The translations under genes and the position numbers were made by a program. The notes beneath the pieces were generated by a model. That model was not told where the DNA came from. It did not search any database and saw only the letters and a program-made list of their open reading frames with translations. Positions 1 through 5,473 of a stretch of 13,694 bases of DNA are shown here, in pieces. Origin of the DNA: an uncultured Clostridia bacterium (lineage in GTDB: Bacteria > Bacillota > Clostridia > UMGS1810); assembly GCA_937959315.1 (NCBI GenBank), contig CALGRC010000088.1, forward strand, positions 1 to 13,694, read 5' to 3'. Numbering within the stretch: position 1 is the first letter of the stretch; each line of letters starts with the position of its first letter.

Positions 1-9
1 AAATCCATC

Positions 10-37
10 GGGAGCAGCCGGAATTTTGGCTGCTCCC
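10..37. terminator. Strong hairpin, possible terminator of an upstream gene
   Basis: A perfect 10-bp inverted repeat, GGGAGCAGCC at 10-19 and GGCTGCTCCC at 28-37, encloses an 8-base loop. It is GC-rich and would fold stably on either strand. Neither strand has a clean T-tract directly after the stem, so a terminator role is only a guess. It could be the end of a gene left of the window, or the first stem of the structured region that continues to 320. Confidence 0.35.
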
Positions 38-64
38 GTGGACAAATAGGACGTTGTTTTTGGG

Positions 65-320
65 ATTGGCAATGGTTTTATATTACTTTGCCAATTTGGC
101 TTTCTGAAACCCTTGATTTTATTGGTGTTTCAAAGCCCTAAATGCTCACTTCTATGTGTGGAAAGTGGAAAATGAAAATGCGGTTTTCGGGGGAAGGAAT
201 ATAAACATATTACTTTGTCCTTCTCGAGCTTTGAAAGCCGCATGAAATAAGGGGTTGAAACGCTCTAAATTTCCACACATGACAAAAGGGATACAGGCCA
301 TTGACAGCCCGTATCCCTTT
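65..320. ncRNA. Candidate structured RNA of unknown family
   Basis: Five sets of pairing arms lie almost end to end. (1) ATTGGCAA 65-72 with TTGCCAAT 88-95. (2) GGCTTT plus GAAAC (98-110, 2-base bulge) with GTTTC plus AAAGCC (127-137). (3) ATGTGTGGAAA 154-164 with TTTCCACACAT 270-280, perfect over 11 bp. (4) Nested inside (3), 178-188 with 233-243, 11 bp with one G-U pair. (5) Inside (4), 191-198 with 218-225, 8 bp with one G-U pair. A further hairpin follows at 285-320. The two wobble pairs in (4) and (5) exist only in a plus-strand RNA, whereas the mismatch in the 285-320 hairpin becomes a G-U pair only on the minus strand, so the strand is unresolved. No convincing ORF covers the region. 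I do not recognise it as 6S RNA, SRP RNA, RNase P RNA, tmRNA or a known riboswitch. The existence of the pairings is seen directly; the RNA gene is inferred. Confidence 0.4.
285..320. terminator. Hairpin closing the structured region, possible terminator
   Basis: AAAGGGATAC (285-294) pairs perfectly with GTATCCCTTT (311-320). After one mismatch (295/310) the stem continues with GGC/GCC and closes on an 8-base loop. On the minus strand the stem is followed by a short run of T, on the plus strand by TTTCGC. It resembles an intrinsic terminator with a weak tail. It may be the last stem of the candidate RNA to its left. Confidence 0.35.
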
Positions 321-526
321 CGCTTCACCCCCTGTCTGCCGGTAAACGGTAATTATTTTGCATACTTCCTTATTACCATTCGCCTTACAAGGGGAATATT
401 TTTTTGCAAAATCATAATCTTCCTTTTTCCTTTTTTCCTTCTAAAAACCCCCTTTGTAAATCATAAGAAAAAATCAAAAGGATTGCTTATCCTTTGCGGC
501 AGCCCCGCCTTTCCCCGCCGCCTTCC
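321..526. other. AT- and pyrimidine-rich intergenic stretch, no gene seen
   Basis: About 200 bases with no credible coding sequence. The plus strand is rich in T and C runs between about 400 and 445. A small hairpin, AAAGGAT 477-483 with ATCCTTT 489-495, is followed on the minus strand by a T-rich run, so it would suit a minus-strand terminator, but no minus-strand gene leads into it. An ORF from 255 to 575 on the plus strand has the composition of chance translation and no recognisable motif. Confidence 0.5.
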
Positions 527-718
527 TTTATGGCCTCAGCACAGAAGGCTGTGGGTTATGTGGTATCCAAGGTAACAGATGACGGCAGTGTGGCAGGGGT
601 ATCAACAGGGACGCCGATTATGAAGGATGCCCAGGCCTATAAAAGCGTCCCGGTTTGCACAACACTATATGGGCAAGGCTTAACTTTGTTAATGCTTTGC
701 GAACAGAAACGGGGATAG
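527..718 (+). pseudogene. 3' remnant of a GH105-like unsaturated glycosyl hydrolase
   Basis: The plus frame ending at the TAG at 716-718 encodes about 60 residues with a coding appearance: an AVGYVVSKV segment, then DGSVAGVSTGTPIM, then AYKSVPV, and finally LYGQGLTLLMLCE near the end. From memory of the family, this order resembles the C-terminal end of glycoside hydrolase family 105 proteins (YteR/YesR type, about 350-400 residues), which remove unsaturated uronic acids from pectin or glycosaminoglycan fragments and commonly end in a YGQG..L..L.E pattern. Everything N-terminal, including the catalytic part, is missing, and the sequence upstream is AT-rich noncoding DNA. I therefore read it as a truncated remnant. 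The open frame extends up to an ATG at 494, but residues before about 527 look unrelated. No homology search could be run, so the family is tentative. Confidence 0.5.
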
Positions 719-830
719 GCTTCAGCCGGCTGCAATAGAAGCATTTTGCACAAAGAATCATGATAATGGTGGTAATTTTGCCGGCGGTGGTGTATACTAC
801 AGATAAAACCATCGTTTGGGAGGATAGGCC

Positions 831-1622
831 ATGATTCGGTTGATTGCGGCGGATATGGACGGCACACTGCTGGATAGCCGGCGGAACCTGCCGCCGGGGC
901 TGTTTGGCGCCATCCGTGCGTTGCGGCGGCAGGGGGTATTGTTTGTTGCTGCCAGCGGGCGGCAGTATTATAACCTAGTACATTTGTTTGACGGTATCCG
1001 GGATGAAATTGTTTTCATCAGTGAAAACGGGGCGGCTATTTTTCAGTGCGGCAAGGCTGTTTTTACTGATACGATGCCGGTTTCTTCTTTGGAAGAGCCG
1101 CTTTCCTGCATTGCGCAGACACCGCAGCTTTATCCTGGGCTGGGCGGCGTACAGTCGTCGTACATTGCCAAGTGCGATGAGGACGCGCTCGCCCATGCCA
1201 AGCTGTATTACAACCGGCTGGAGGTGGTCCCCGATTTGCTGGAGGCCGCCCGGTATGACAGTATCTGCAAAATTGCGGTATACGATACGTTGGACGCCGA
1301 ACAGCGCGGCTATCCGCTGCTCCGGCAGTTTTCCAGCAGGTTCCAGGTCAGTTTGTCGGGCAACGCTTGGGTAGATATGATGAAGGCGGGGGTCAACAAA
1401 GGTTCTGCTGTGCGGCATTTGCAGCAGCAATATGGTATTTCTTATGGGGAAACGATGGTATTTGGCGACTATTTAAATGATTGGGAAATGATGCAGGCGG
1501 CCTATTACAGCTTTGCTATGGCCAATGCGCACCCGGCGCTGAAAACCGTGTCCCATTTCCAGGCAAAATCCAACGATGAAAATGGGGTACTGGAGGCCAT
1601 TGGCCAGTATTTCAAACTATAA
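831..1622 (+). CDS. Cof-type HAD-IIB family phosphatase
   Basis: A 263-residue soluble hydrolase of the haloacid dehalogenase superfamily. Members of this Cof/YidA-like subfamily dephosphorylate small phosphorylated metabolites such as sugar phosphates or flavin mononucleotide; the substrate cannot be told from sequence. All four HAD motifs are visible: motif I DMDGTLLD at residues 8-15 with nucleophile Asp8 and acid/base Asp10, motif II Ser42 in AASGR, motif III Lys190 in the VNKGSAV segment typical of HAD-IIB proteins, and motif IV GDYLND at 212-217 binding Mg2+. The length fits the subfamily, with the C2-type cap between motifs II and III. The ATG at 831 follows a GGGAGG ribosome binding site at a sensible distance. 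It stands alone, convergent with glmS, and shares its terminator. No convincing promoter was found upstream. Confidence 0.93.
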   Translation: MIRLIAADMDGTLLDSRRNLPPGLFGAIRALRRQGVLFVAASGRQYYNLVHLFDGIRDEIVFISENGAAIFQCGKAVFTDTMPVSSLEEPLSCIAQTPQLYPGLGGVQSSYIAKCDEDALAHAKLYYNRLEVVPDLLEAARYDSICKIAVYDTLDAEQRGYPLLRQFSSRFQVSLSGNAWVDMMKAGVNKGSAVRHLQQQYGISYGETMVFGDYLNDWEMMQAAYYSFAMANAHPALKTVSHFQAKSNDENGVLEAIGQYFKL

Positions 1623-1658
1623 AAACCCCATCCGGTGCCATACGCCGGATGGGGTTTT
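1622..1658. terminator. Bidirectional terminator between HAD gene and glmS
   Basis: A perfect 14-bp stem, AAAACCCCATCCGG at 1622-1635 with CCGGATGGGGTTTT at 1645-1658, has a 9-base loop. It carries an A-tract on one side and a T-tract on the other, so it can terminate both convergent genes. It begins in the HAD stop codon and ends 2 bases before the glmS stop codon. Confidence 0.92.
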
Positions 1659-1660
1659 GC

Positions 1661-3475
1661 CTATTCCACCGTGACAGATTTTGCCAGGTTGCGGGGTTTA
1701 TCTACATCGCACCCTTTGCCTATGGATACATAGTAGGAAAGCAGCTGTAAAGGGACGGCGGCTACCACCGGCGAAAGCAGTTCGGATATCTGCGGCAGAC
1801 GGAATACATCGTCAAAGCCGCTGCCGTCGAACCCGTCGGCAAGTATGCCAAGCACGTAAGCCCCGCGGGTGACAACTTCGCGGATGTTGCTTTCCATTTT
1901 GGGCTGCAGGCGTTTGCTGGTGTTGACGGCCACTACTACAGTACCCGGTTCGATGAGTGCGATAGGCCCGTGCTTGAGCTCGCCGCCTGCGTAGGCTTCA
2001 GCGTGGATATAGGAGATTTCCTTGAGTTTGAGCGCCCCTTCCAGCGCTACGGCATAGTCCAGCCCGCGGCCAAGATAATAGATATCCTGCTGTTCCGCCA
2101 GCTTTTTCCCAAGCTTTTTGAGTTCTAGTTCCTGCGCCAGCACCCGGGATACTTGGGCGGGCAGTTCCAGCAGGCTATTTTTCAGAGCGTCTGCCTGCTT
2201 TGCTTCTATGGTCCCGCGGTTTTCCGCTAAAAACAGCGCCAGCGTATACATGGCAATGAGCTGTGAGGTATATGCTTTCGTGGAAGCCACTGCAATTTCT
2301 GGGCCGGCGTGGGTATAAAAGACAAAATCCGCTTCCCGCGCGGCGGTGCTGCCTACCACATTGGTGACGGCCACCACCTGGGAGCCGTGTTCCTTTGCCA
2401 GACGCAGGGCGGCGAGCGTATCGGCCGTTTCGCCCGACTGGCTGATGATGACAAGCAAAGTTTTTTCGTCAATGATAGGGTCGCGGTATCGGAATTCCGA
2501 AGCCATGTCCACATCTACGGGAATGCCTGCTAGCCTTTCGATGGCATATTTGCCCACCAGTCCCGCATGGTAGGCGGTGCCGCAGGCAACGATAAAAATT
2601 TCCCGGATATCTTTGATTTTTTCGTAGGCAAGGCTGTCAAATACGGTTGTCTGCCCAACGGCTACCCGTCCCAGCAGGGTGTCGCGGATTGCCTTTGGCT
2701 GTTCGTGGATTTCCTTTAGCATAAAATGGTCGTAACCGGCCTTTTCCGCTGCATCCGCGTCAAAGGTGACATGATAGATTTCGCGGGTGATGGGCTTTTT
2801 TTCGTGGGTGAACAGTTGGACGCCTTCTTTGGTCAAAACGGCAAATTCGTTGTCTTCCAGCAGGTATACGTCGCGCGTCTGCTTTAAAATGGCCGGGATA
2901 TCTGACGCGACAAAATTTTCGCCCTGCCCAAGCCCGATGATAAGCGGGCTGTATTTGCGAACCGCGACAATTTTATCTGGCTCAGCGCTGCAGATGACGC
3001 ATGCCGCTTAGCTGCCGGACAGTTTTTCTGCTGCGCGCACCACGGCGTCAAACAAATTGCCCTCATAGTAATAGTCTACCAGGTGGGGGATAACCTCCGT
3101 ATCGGTATCGGTGGTAAAGTCGTACCCCTCGCTTTCCAAATATTCCCGCAAGACGGCGTAGTTTTCAATAATCCCGTTGTGTACTACGGCAATGGAGCCG
3201 CTGGCATTGGTATGGGGATGGGAATTTCTAACCGACGGCTCGCCGTGAGTGGCCCAGCGGGTGTGCCCAATCCCCAGCGTACCGGATAAGTCCTTTTTTT
3301 CAGCCTCTGCTTTTAAATTTTTCAGCCGTCCTTTGACTTTGCATACCTGGATACCGCCCGGCTGCATGACGGCGATACCCGCTGAGTCATATCCGCGGTA
3401 TTCCAGTTTTTCTAACCCTTCCAGCAACAGGCCGTTGGCCTGCCGCTGCCCAACATATCCGACAATTCCGCACAT
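1661..3475 (-). pseudogene. glmS: Glucosamine-6-P synthase, interrupted by in-frame TAA
   Basis: GlmS converts fructose-6-phosphate and glutamine to glucosamine-6-phosphate, the first step toward UDP-GlcNAc for peptidoglycan. From the ATG at 3475 the frame spans 604 codons plus stop, matching the family (about 600-610). The glutaminase half starts MCGIVGYVG with nucleophile Cys2, then GHTRWATHG and HNGIIENY. The isomerase half has two SIS domains, with SQSGET at about 345-350, and ends in the conserved LAKSVTVE. At 3010-3008 codon 156 is TAA. Residues before it read LSGS and those after AACVICSAEPDK in the same frame, and homologues have Tyr here (LxGSYA...), so one base change from TAT/TAC explains it. 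The next in-frame ATG is codon 214, too late to rebuild the enzyme cleanly. The rest of the frame shows no decay and the ribozyme upstream looks intact. It may be a recent mutation, a read error, or be read through. AAGGAG lies 12 bases before the ATG. Confidence 0.9.
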
Positions 3476-3489
3476 AGCTGCTATTCGCT

Positions 3490-3528
3490 CCTTTTTTTGC
3501 ACACCAAAAAAAGGTATGTCCCATACCT
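3490..3528 (-). promoter_or_regulatory. Two mutually exclusive hairpins before the glmS start
   Basis: Read on the minus strand, AGGTATG (3528-3522) pairs with CATACCT (3518-3512) over a GGA triloop and runs into seven T (3512-3506), an intrinsic-terminator shape. The same CCTTTTTTT (3514-3506) can instead pair with AAAAAAAGG (3498-3490) across a 7-base loop, 9 bp perfect, which would cover part of the AAGGAG ribosome binding site. Only one of the two can form at a time. The pairings are seen directly; a regulatory role between ribozyme and start codon is inferred. Confidence 0.45.
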
Positions 3529-3534
3529 GTTTGG

Positions 3535-3700
3535 CGTTTGATTGCCGGCTTTTGGCATCTGGCCGGGTTTGTCCCGCAGATTGCTCTGCGGATTTGCCGG
3601 CCGCTGACGGCAATGCCATGCCGTGGGGCACCCGCCGAAAAACATTCGATAAACCCCACCCTCGTCAACTGCCTGTTTTGTCCCTGGCAGTTCTGGCGCT
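3535..3700 (-). ncRNA. glmS ribozyme (GlcN6P-activated self-cleaving riboswitch)
   Basis: The leader on the minus strand carries the ribozyme signature. AGCGCCAGAAC begins at 3700, with self-cleavage expected between A3700 and G3699. Next comes the P1 hairpin, AACTGCC 3692-3686 with GGCAGTT 3673-3667, and then the conserved core GACGAGG..GGGGTTTATCGA..TTTCGGCGG. Downstream, GGCCGG and CCGGCC (3602-3597 with 3566-3561) enclose a 7-bp stem with a GCAA tetraloop (3591-3574), matching the P4/P4.1 region. Known role: glucosamine-6-phosphate acts as cofactor for cleavage, and the cleaved mRNA is degraded, giving feedback on glmS. The 3' boundary is approximate. No damage to the core is visible. Confidence 0.95.
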
Positions 3701-3802
3701 TGGTTGTATACCGCCTGTGTGTTTTCCCTCCTTTGTATACGGCAGTACAAATAGAGTTGCTCTGTATGGGCAAAAGCCGGATGCCCGTACACAGTCTTAT
3801 TT

Positions 3803-3832
3803 ATTATAATCTGACTGTTGGAATTTTGTCAA
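3803..3832 (-). promoter_or_regulatory. Sigma-A promoter of glmS
   Basis: On the minus strand a perfect -35 TTGACA (3832-3827) and a perfect -10 TATAAT (3808-3803) are separated by 18 bases. Transcription would start near 3796, giving a leader of roughly 320 bases that contains the ribozyme. Confidence 0.88.
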
Positions 3833-3870
3833 CGTTTTTTGCAAAAATCACGCACATTCTTTTGTAGGGG

Positions 3871-3900
3871 GCATATACTGGCAATAGAGTGACATAAATT
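3871..3900 (+). promoter_or_regulatory. Candidate sigma-E promoter of the 3951-4928 operon
   Basis: GCATATA at 3871-3877 and CATAAATT at 3893-3900 are 15 bases apart. This resembles the mother-cell sporulation sigma-E consensus (about GMATATT, 14-15 bases, CATACAHT), with one mismatch in each box. No good sigma-A promoter was found between glmS and the operon. The match is by eye and such short motifs arise by chance. Confidence 0.4.
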
Positions 3901-3950
3901 TGAGGGATTCTCATACGATACTGTATGGGAGCTTTTAGGAGGCGGATGGA

Positions 3951-4220
3951 ATGAGGCAATACGATGCAGAATCGGAAGCGCTCCGCAAGCTGCTTCAATC
4001 CCGTGAAGGGCAGCAGGCAATGGGTTCTATGAAACAACTGGATGCAAACGATATCCGGCGAAAAATTGGCAGTGTCGATACAGAGGCTGCAGCTAAAAAA
4101 CTGGAAGAACTGAACCTAGGCGCGGCAGCAGACAGGCTGCGGCATACTTCCAAGGAAGATATTGTAAAGGCGCTTACCAGCAACCCAGAGCTGCTTGAAA
4201 GGCTGCGCAGTTTGTTTTGA
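3951..4220 (+). CDS. Hypothetical protein, first gene of a three-gene operon
   Basis: An 89-residue, highly charged, probably all-helical soluble protein without signal peptide, membrane segment or cysteine. I do not recognise a named family. The N-terminal half (MRQYDAESEALRKLLQSREG) reads as an amphipathic helix. The C-terminal half has two short helical units ending LTSNPELLERLRSLF, in which leucines recur every three to four residues. The ATG at 3951 is preceded by AGGAGG (3937-3942) at 8 bases. The next gene starts 16 bases after the stop and the third follows at a similar gap, so the three are almost certainly cotranscribed. A candidate sigma-E promoter upstream hints at expression in the mother cell during sporulation, but nothing in the protein itself proves that. 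Confidence 0.75.
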   Translation: MRQYDAESEALRKLLQSREGQQAMGSMKQLDANDIRRKIGSVDTEAAAKKLEELNLGAAADRLRHTSKEDIVKALTSNPELLERLRSLF

Positions 4221-4236
4221 TGGGAGGTGTTTGGGC

Positions 4237-4560
4237 TTGGATGACAATATGATGGATAAACTCAAAGGGATTTTAAATGACCCGGATACCATGCGTTCCC
4301 TTTCTGAGATGATAGAGGGCATGGGCGGCGGGAAGCAAAAACAGCAGGCGGAGTCGGAAGCTAAGGCTGCGCAGCAAATGCAGATGATGATGAAAGTGAA
4401 AGATATCATGGACCGGGTAACCGACACTGACGACCCGCGTATCAACTTGCTGACCGCATTGCGTCCATATATGCGCAGCAAACGGGCCGGCCAGATGGAT
4501 AAGGCCATCCGGATGATTCAAATGACAAAGCTGACATCGGTATTGAAAGACCTTCGGTAA
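4237..4560 (+). CDS. Hypothetical protein, second gene, TTG start
   Basis: A 107-residue soluble protein of unknown function. The start is taken as TTG at 4237 because GGGAGG (4222-4227) lies 9 bases upstream; an in-frame ATG at 4195 would overlap the previous gene and has no ribosome binding site. The N-terminus reads DDNMMDKLKGILNDPDTM, the middle is a Gln/Lys/Met-rich helical stretch, and the C-terminal third has RINLLTALRPYMRSKRAGQM followed by a basic, leucine/isoleucine-rich helix. From memory, small clostridial proteins with an LLxALRPYLxxxRxxKxDxAI-type C-terminus are common and uncharacterised. The gene lies 16 bases after its upstream partner and 17 bases before the next gene. Confidence 0.72.
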   Translation: MDDNMMDKLKGILNDPDTMRSLSEMIEGMGGGKQKQQAESEAKAAQQMQMMMKVKDIMDRVTDTDDPRINLLTALRPYMRSKRAGQMDKAIRMIQMTKLTSVLKDLR

Positions 4561-4577
4561 ATAGGGGAGGAATGGAT

Positions 4578-4928
4578 ATGTACCGGAGATATTATGATGG
4601 GTATAACCGTTATGAACAGGATAAACAGGAAGCTGGACAGGGAGAAGTCGTGGTGCCCCATACCAAAGAGGAACCACAGCCGCAGGCTGGGGAAATAGCC
4701 GGGCAGGATACCGGCAGGCCGGAAGCGGACGGGGATTTGCAGTTTACCATTGAGGACGGGAACCCGGCAGTTGCCGCTTGCCGGCGGCGGGGCGGCCTGT
4801 TTGACCGGTTTGAAATAGACGACCTTATTCTGCTTGGCGTCATTGTACTGGTGTTGCAGGACTCGGTTGACGATACGCTGCTGCTGGTGGTATTGGGATT
4901 TATCTTCCTGGTAGGTTTTTTGGACTGA
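4578..4928 (+). CDS. Small protein with acidic linker and hydrophobic C-terminus
   Basis: A 116-residue protein of unknown function. The start is the ATG at 4578, 7 bases after GGGGAGG; an ATG at 4572 is too close to that site. The N-terminus is Tyr- and Arg-rich (MYRRYYDGYNRYEQ), residues about 15-70 form a Glu/Gln/Pro-rich polar linker, and the last 40 residues contain two hydrophobic stretches separated by DSVDD. The pattern FEIDDLILLGVIVLVLQDSV followed by a second Leu/Val run suggests a membrane hairpin, or a strongly membrane-associated segment, with acidic residues at its edges. Similar DDLILxGLxxLLL tails occur, as I recall, in uncharacterised small proteins of Clostridia. Last gene of its operon, followed by a shared terminator. 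Confidence 0.72.
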   Translation: MYRRYYDGYNRYEQDKQEAGQGEVVVPHTKEEPQPQAGEIAGQDTGRPEADGDLQFTIEDGNPAVAACRRRGGLFDRFEIDDLILLGVIVLVLQDSVDDTLLLVVLGFIFLVGFLD

Positions 4929-4940
4929 GGGTACATAAAT

Positions 4941-4970
4941 ACCGCCAGCCTCTTGAAAATGGCTGGCGGT
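4941..4970. terminator. Bidirectional terminator between convergent genes
   Basis: ACCGCCAGCC (4941-4950) pairs perfectly with GGCTGGCGGT (4961-4970) over a 10-base loop. It sits between the operon ending at 4928 and the convergent lipoprotein gene whose stop is at 4977. T-tracts are short on both sides (TTTCGC on plus, TATTTATG on minus). Confidence 0.75.
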
Positions 4971-4976
4971 TTCGCA

Positions 4977-5312
4977 TTATTGCGCTGGCGTCTGCTGTTC
5001 TGCCTGCTTTAAAATGGCTTCCAGTTGGGTGCGCAGCGCTTCTTTTTCTTCCGGGTCAATGTTGGGGTCGTTGAATGCATTGACCATAGATTCCATTTCT
5101 TCCATGGTTGGCATGGGCACTTCCTCCGTTTGTTCTTCCGTATTTTCCTGCGGGTCTTCCGCCGGTGCTGCGGTGTCATCCTCCGGCGCTGTCTGGGACG
5201 ATTCTGTATCGTCGGTTACCGAGGTCTGCGGCTGCTCTGCCGGTTCCTGTTTGCCCCAGCAGCCGGGCAGAAGCAGCAGCAGGGCCAGCGATAGGAGTAA
5301 CAGTTTTTTCAT
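4977..5312 (-). CDS. Small predicted lipoprotein
   Basis: A 111-residue secreted lipoprotein of unknown function. It starts MKKLLLLSLALLLLLPGC: two lysines, a leucine-rich core and a lipobox (LPGC) with the lipidated Cys at position 18. Residues about 20-75 form a low-complexity, Glu/Asp/Thr/Pro/Gln-rich linker with no cysteine. The C-terminal part has FNDPNIDPEEKEALRTQLEA and looks helical and possibly coiled-coil. No catalytic motif is seen, so it may be a short extracellular tether or binding protein. The start at 5312 is chosen because GGAGG lies 11 bases upstream and the signal peptide begins there; the frame is open further upstream but without support. It has its own sigma-A promoter at 5375-5347. 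Confidence 0.85.
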   Translation of the reverse strand: MKKLLLLSLALLLLLPGCWGKQEPAEQPQTSVTDDTESSQTAPEDDTAAPAEDPQENTEEQTEEVPMPTMEEMESMVNAFNDPNIDPEEKEALRTQLEAILKQAEQQTPAQ

Positions 5313-5346
5313 ATCTATCAATGCCTCCGGACAAATTGTTTTTTTT

Positions 5347-5375
5347 ATTGTACTATAAAGCAGGGCAGAATGCAA
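5347..5375 (-). promoter_or_regulatory. Sigma-A promoter of the lipoprotein gene
   Basis: On the minus strand -35 TTGCAT (5375-5370) and -10 TACAAT (5352-5347) are 17 bases apart, about 35 bases before the start codon. Confidence 0.75.
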
Positions 5376-5417
5376 GAGGTATACGAATGTGAAAAACGGT
5401 AAAACATAACAAAGTAC

Positions 5418-5446
5418 TTGAAAATCTGCCGTTAGCGCGGTAAGAT
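5418..5446 (+). promoter_or_regulatory. Sigma-A promoter of ldh
   Basis: -35 TTGAAA (5418-5423) and -10 TAAGAT (5441-5446) are 17 bases apart, about 28 bases before the ldh start. No convincing Rex-type operator (TTGTTAAnnnnTTAACAA) overlaps it. Confidence 0.7.
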
Positions 5447-5473
5447 AAAGAAAAACGGAAGGTGGGTAAGCAA

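Noticed and set aside
154..280. The inverted repeat ATGTGTGGAAA/TTTCCACACAT as ends of a MITE or a retron a1/a2 pair
   Set aside because: No target-site duplication flanks it, no reverse transcriptase or transposase is in the window, and nested arms inside fit an RNA fold better than a mobile element end.
255..575. A 106-codon plus-strand frame
   Set aside because: It crosses the hairpin at 285-320 and the T/C-rich stretch, with composition of translated noncoding DNA and no ribosome binding site.
733..798. A promoter for the HAD gene (TATACT at 793-798)
   Set aside because: The -10 is fair, but no -35 lies at the right distance and no extended -10 TG is present.
5395..5425. A possible Rex operator before ldh (ATAACAA half)
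   Set aside because: Only one half-site is present; the inverted partner is missing.
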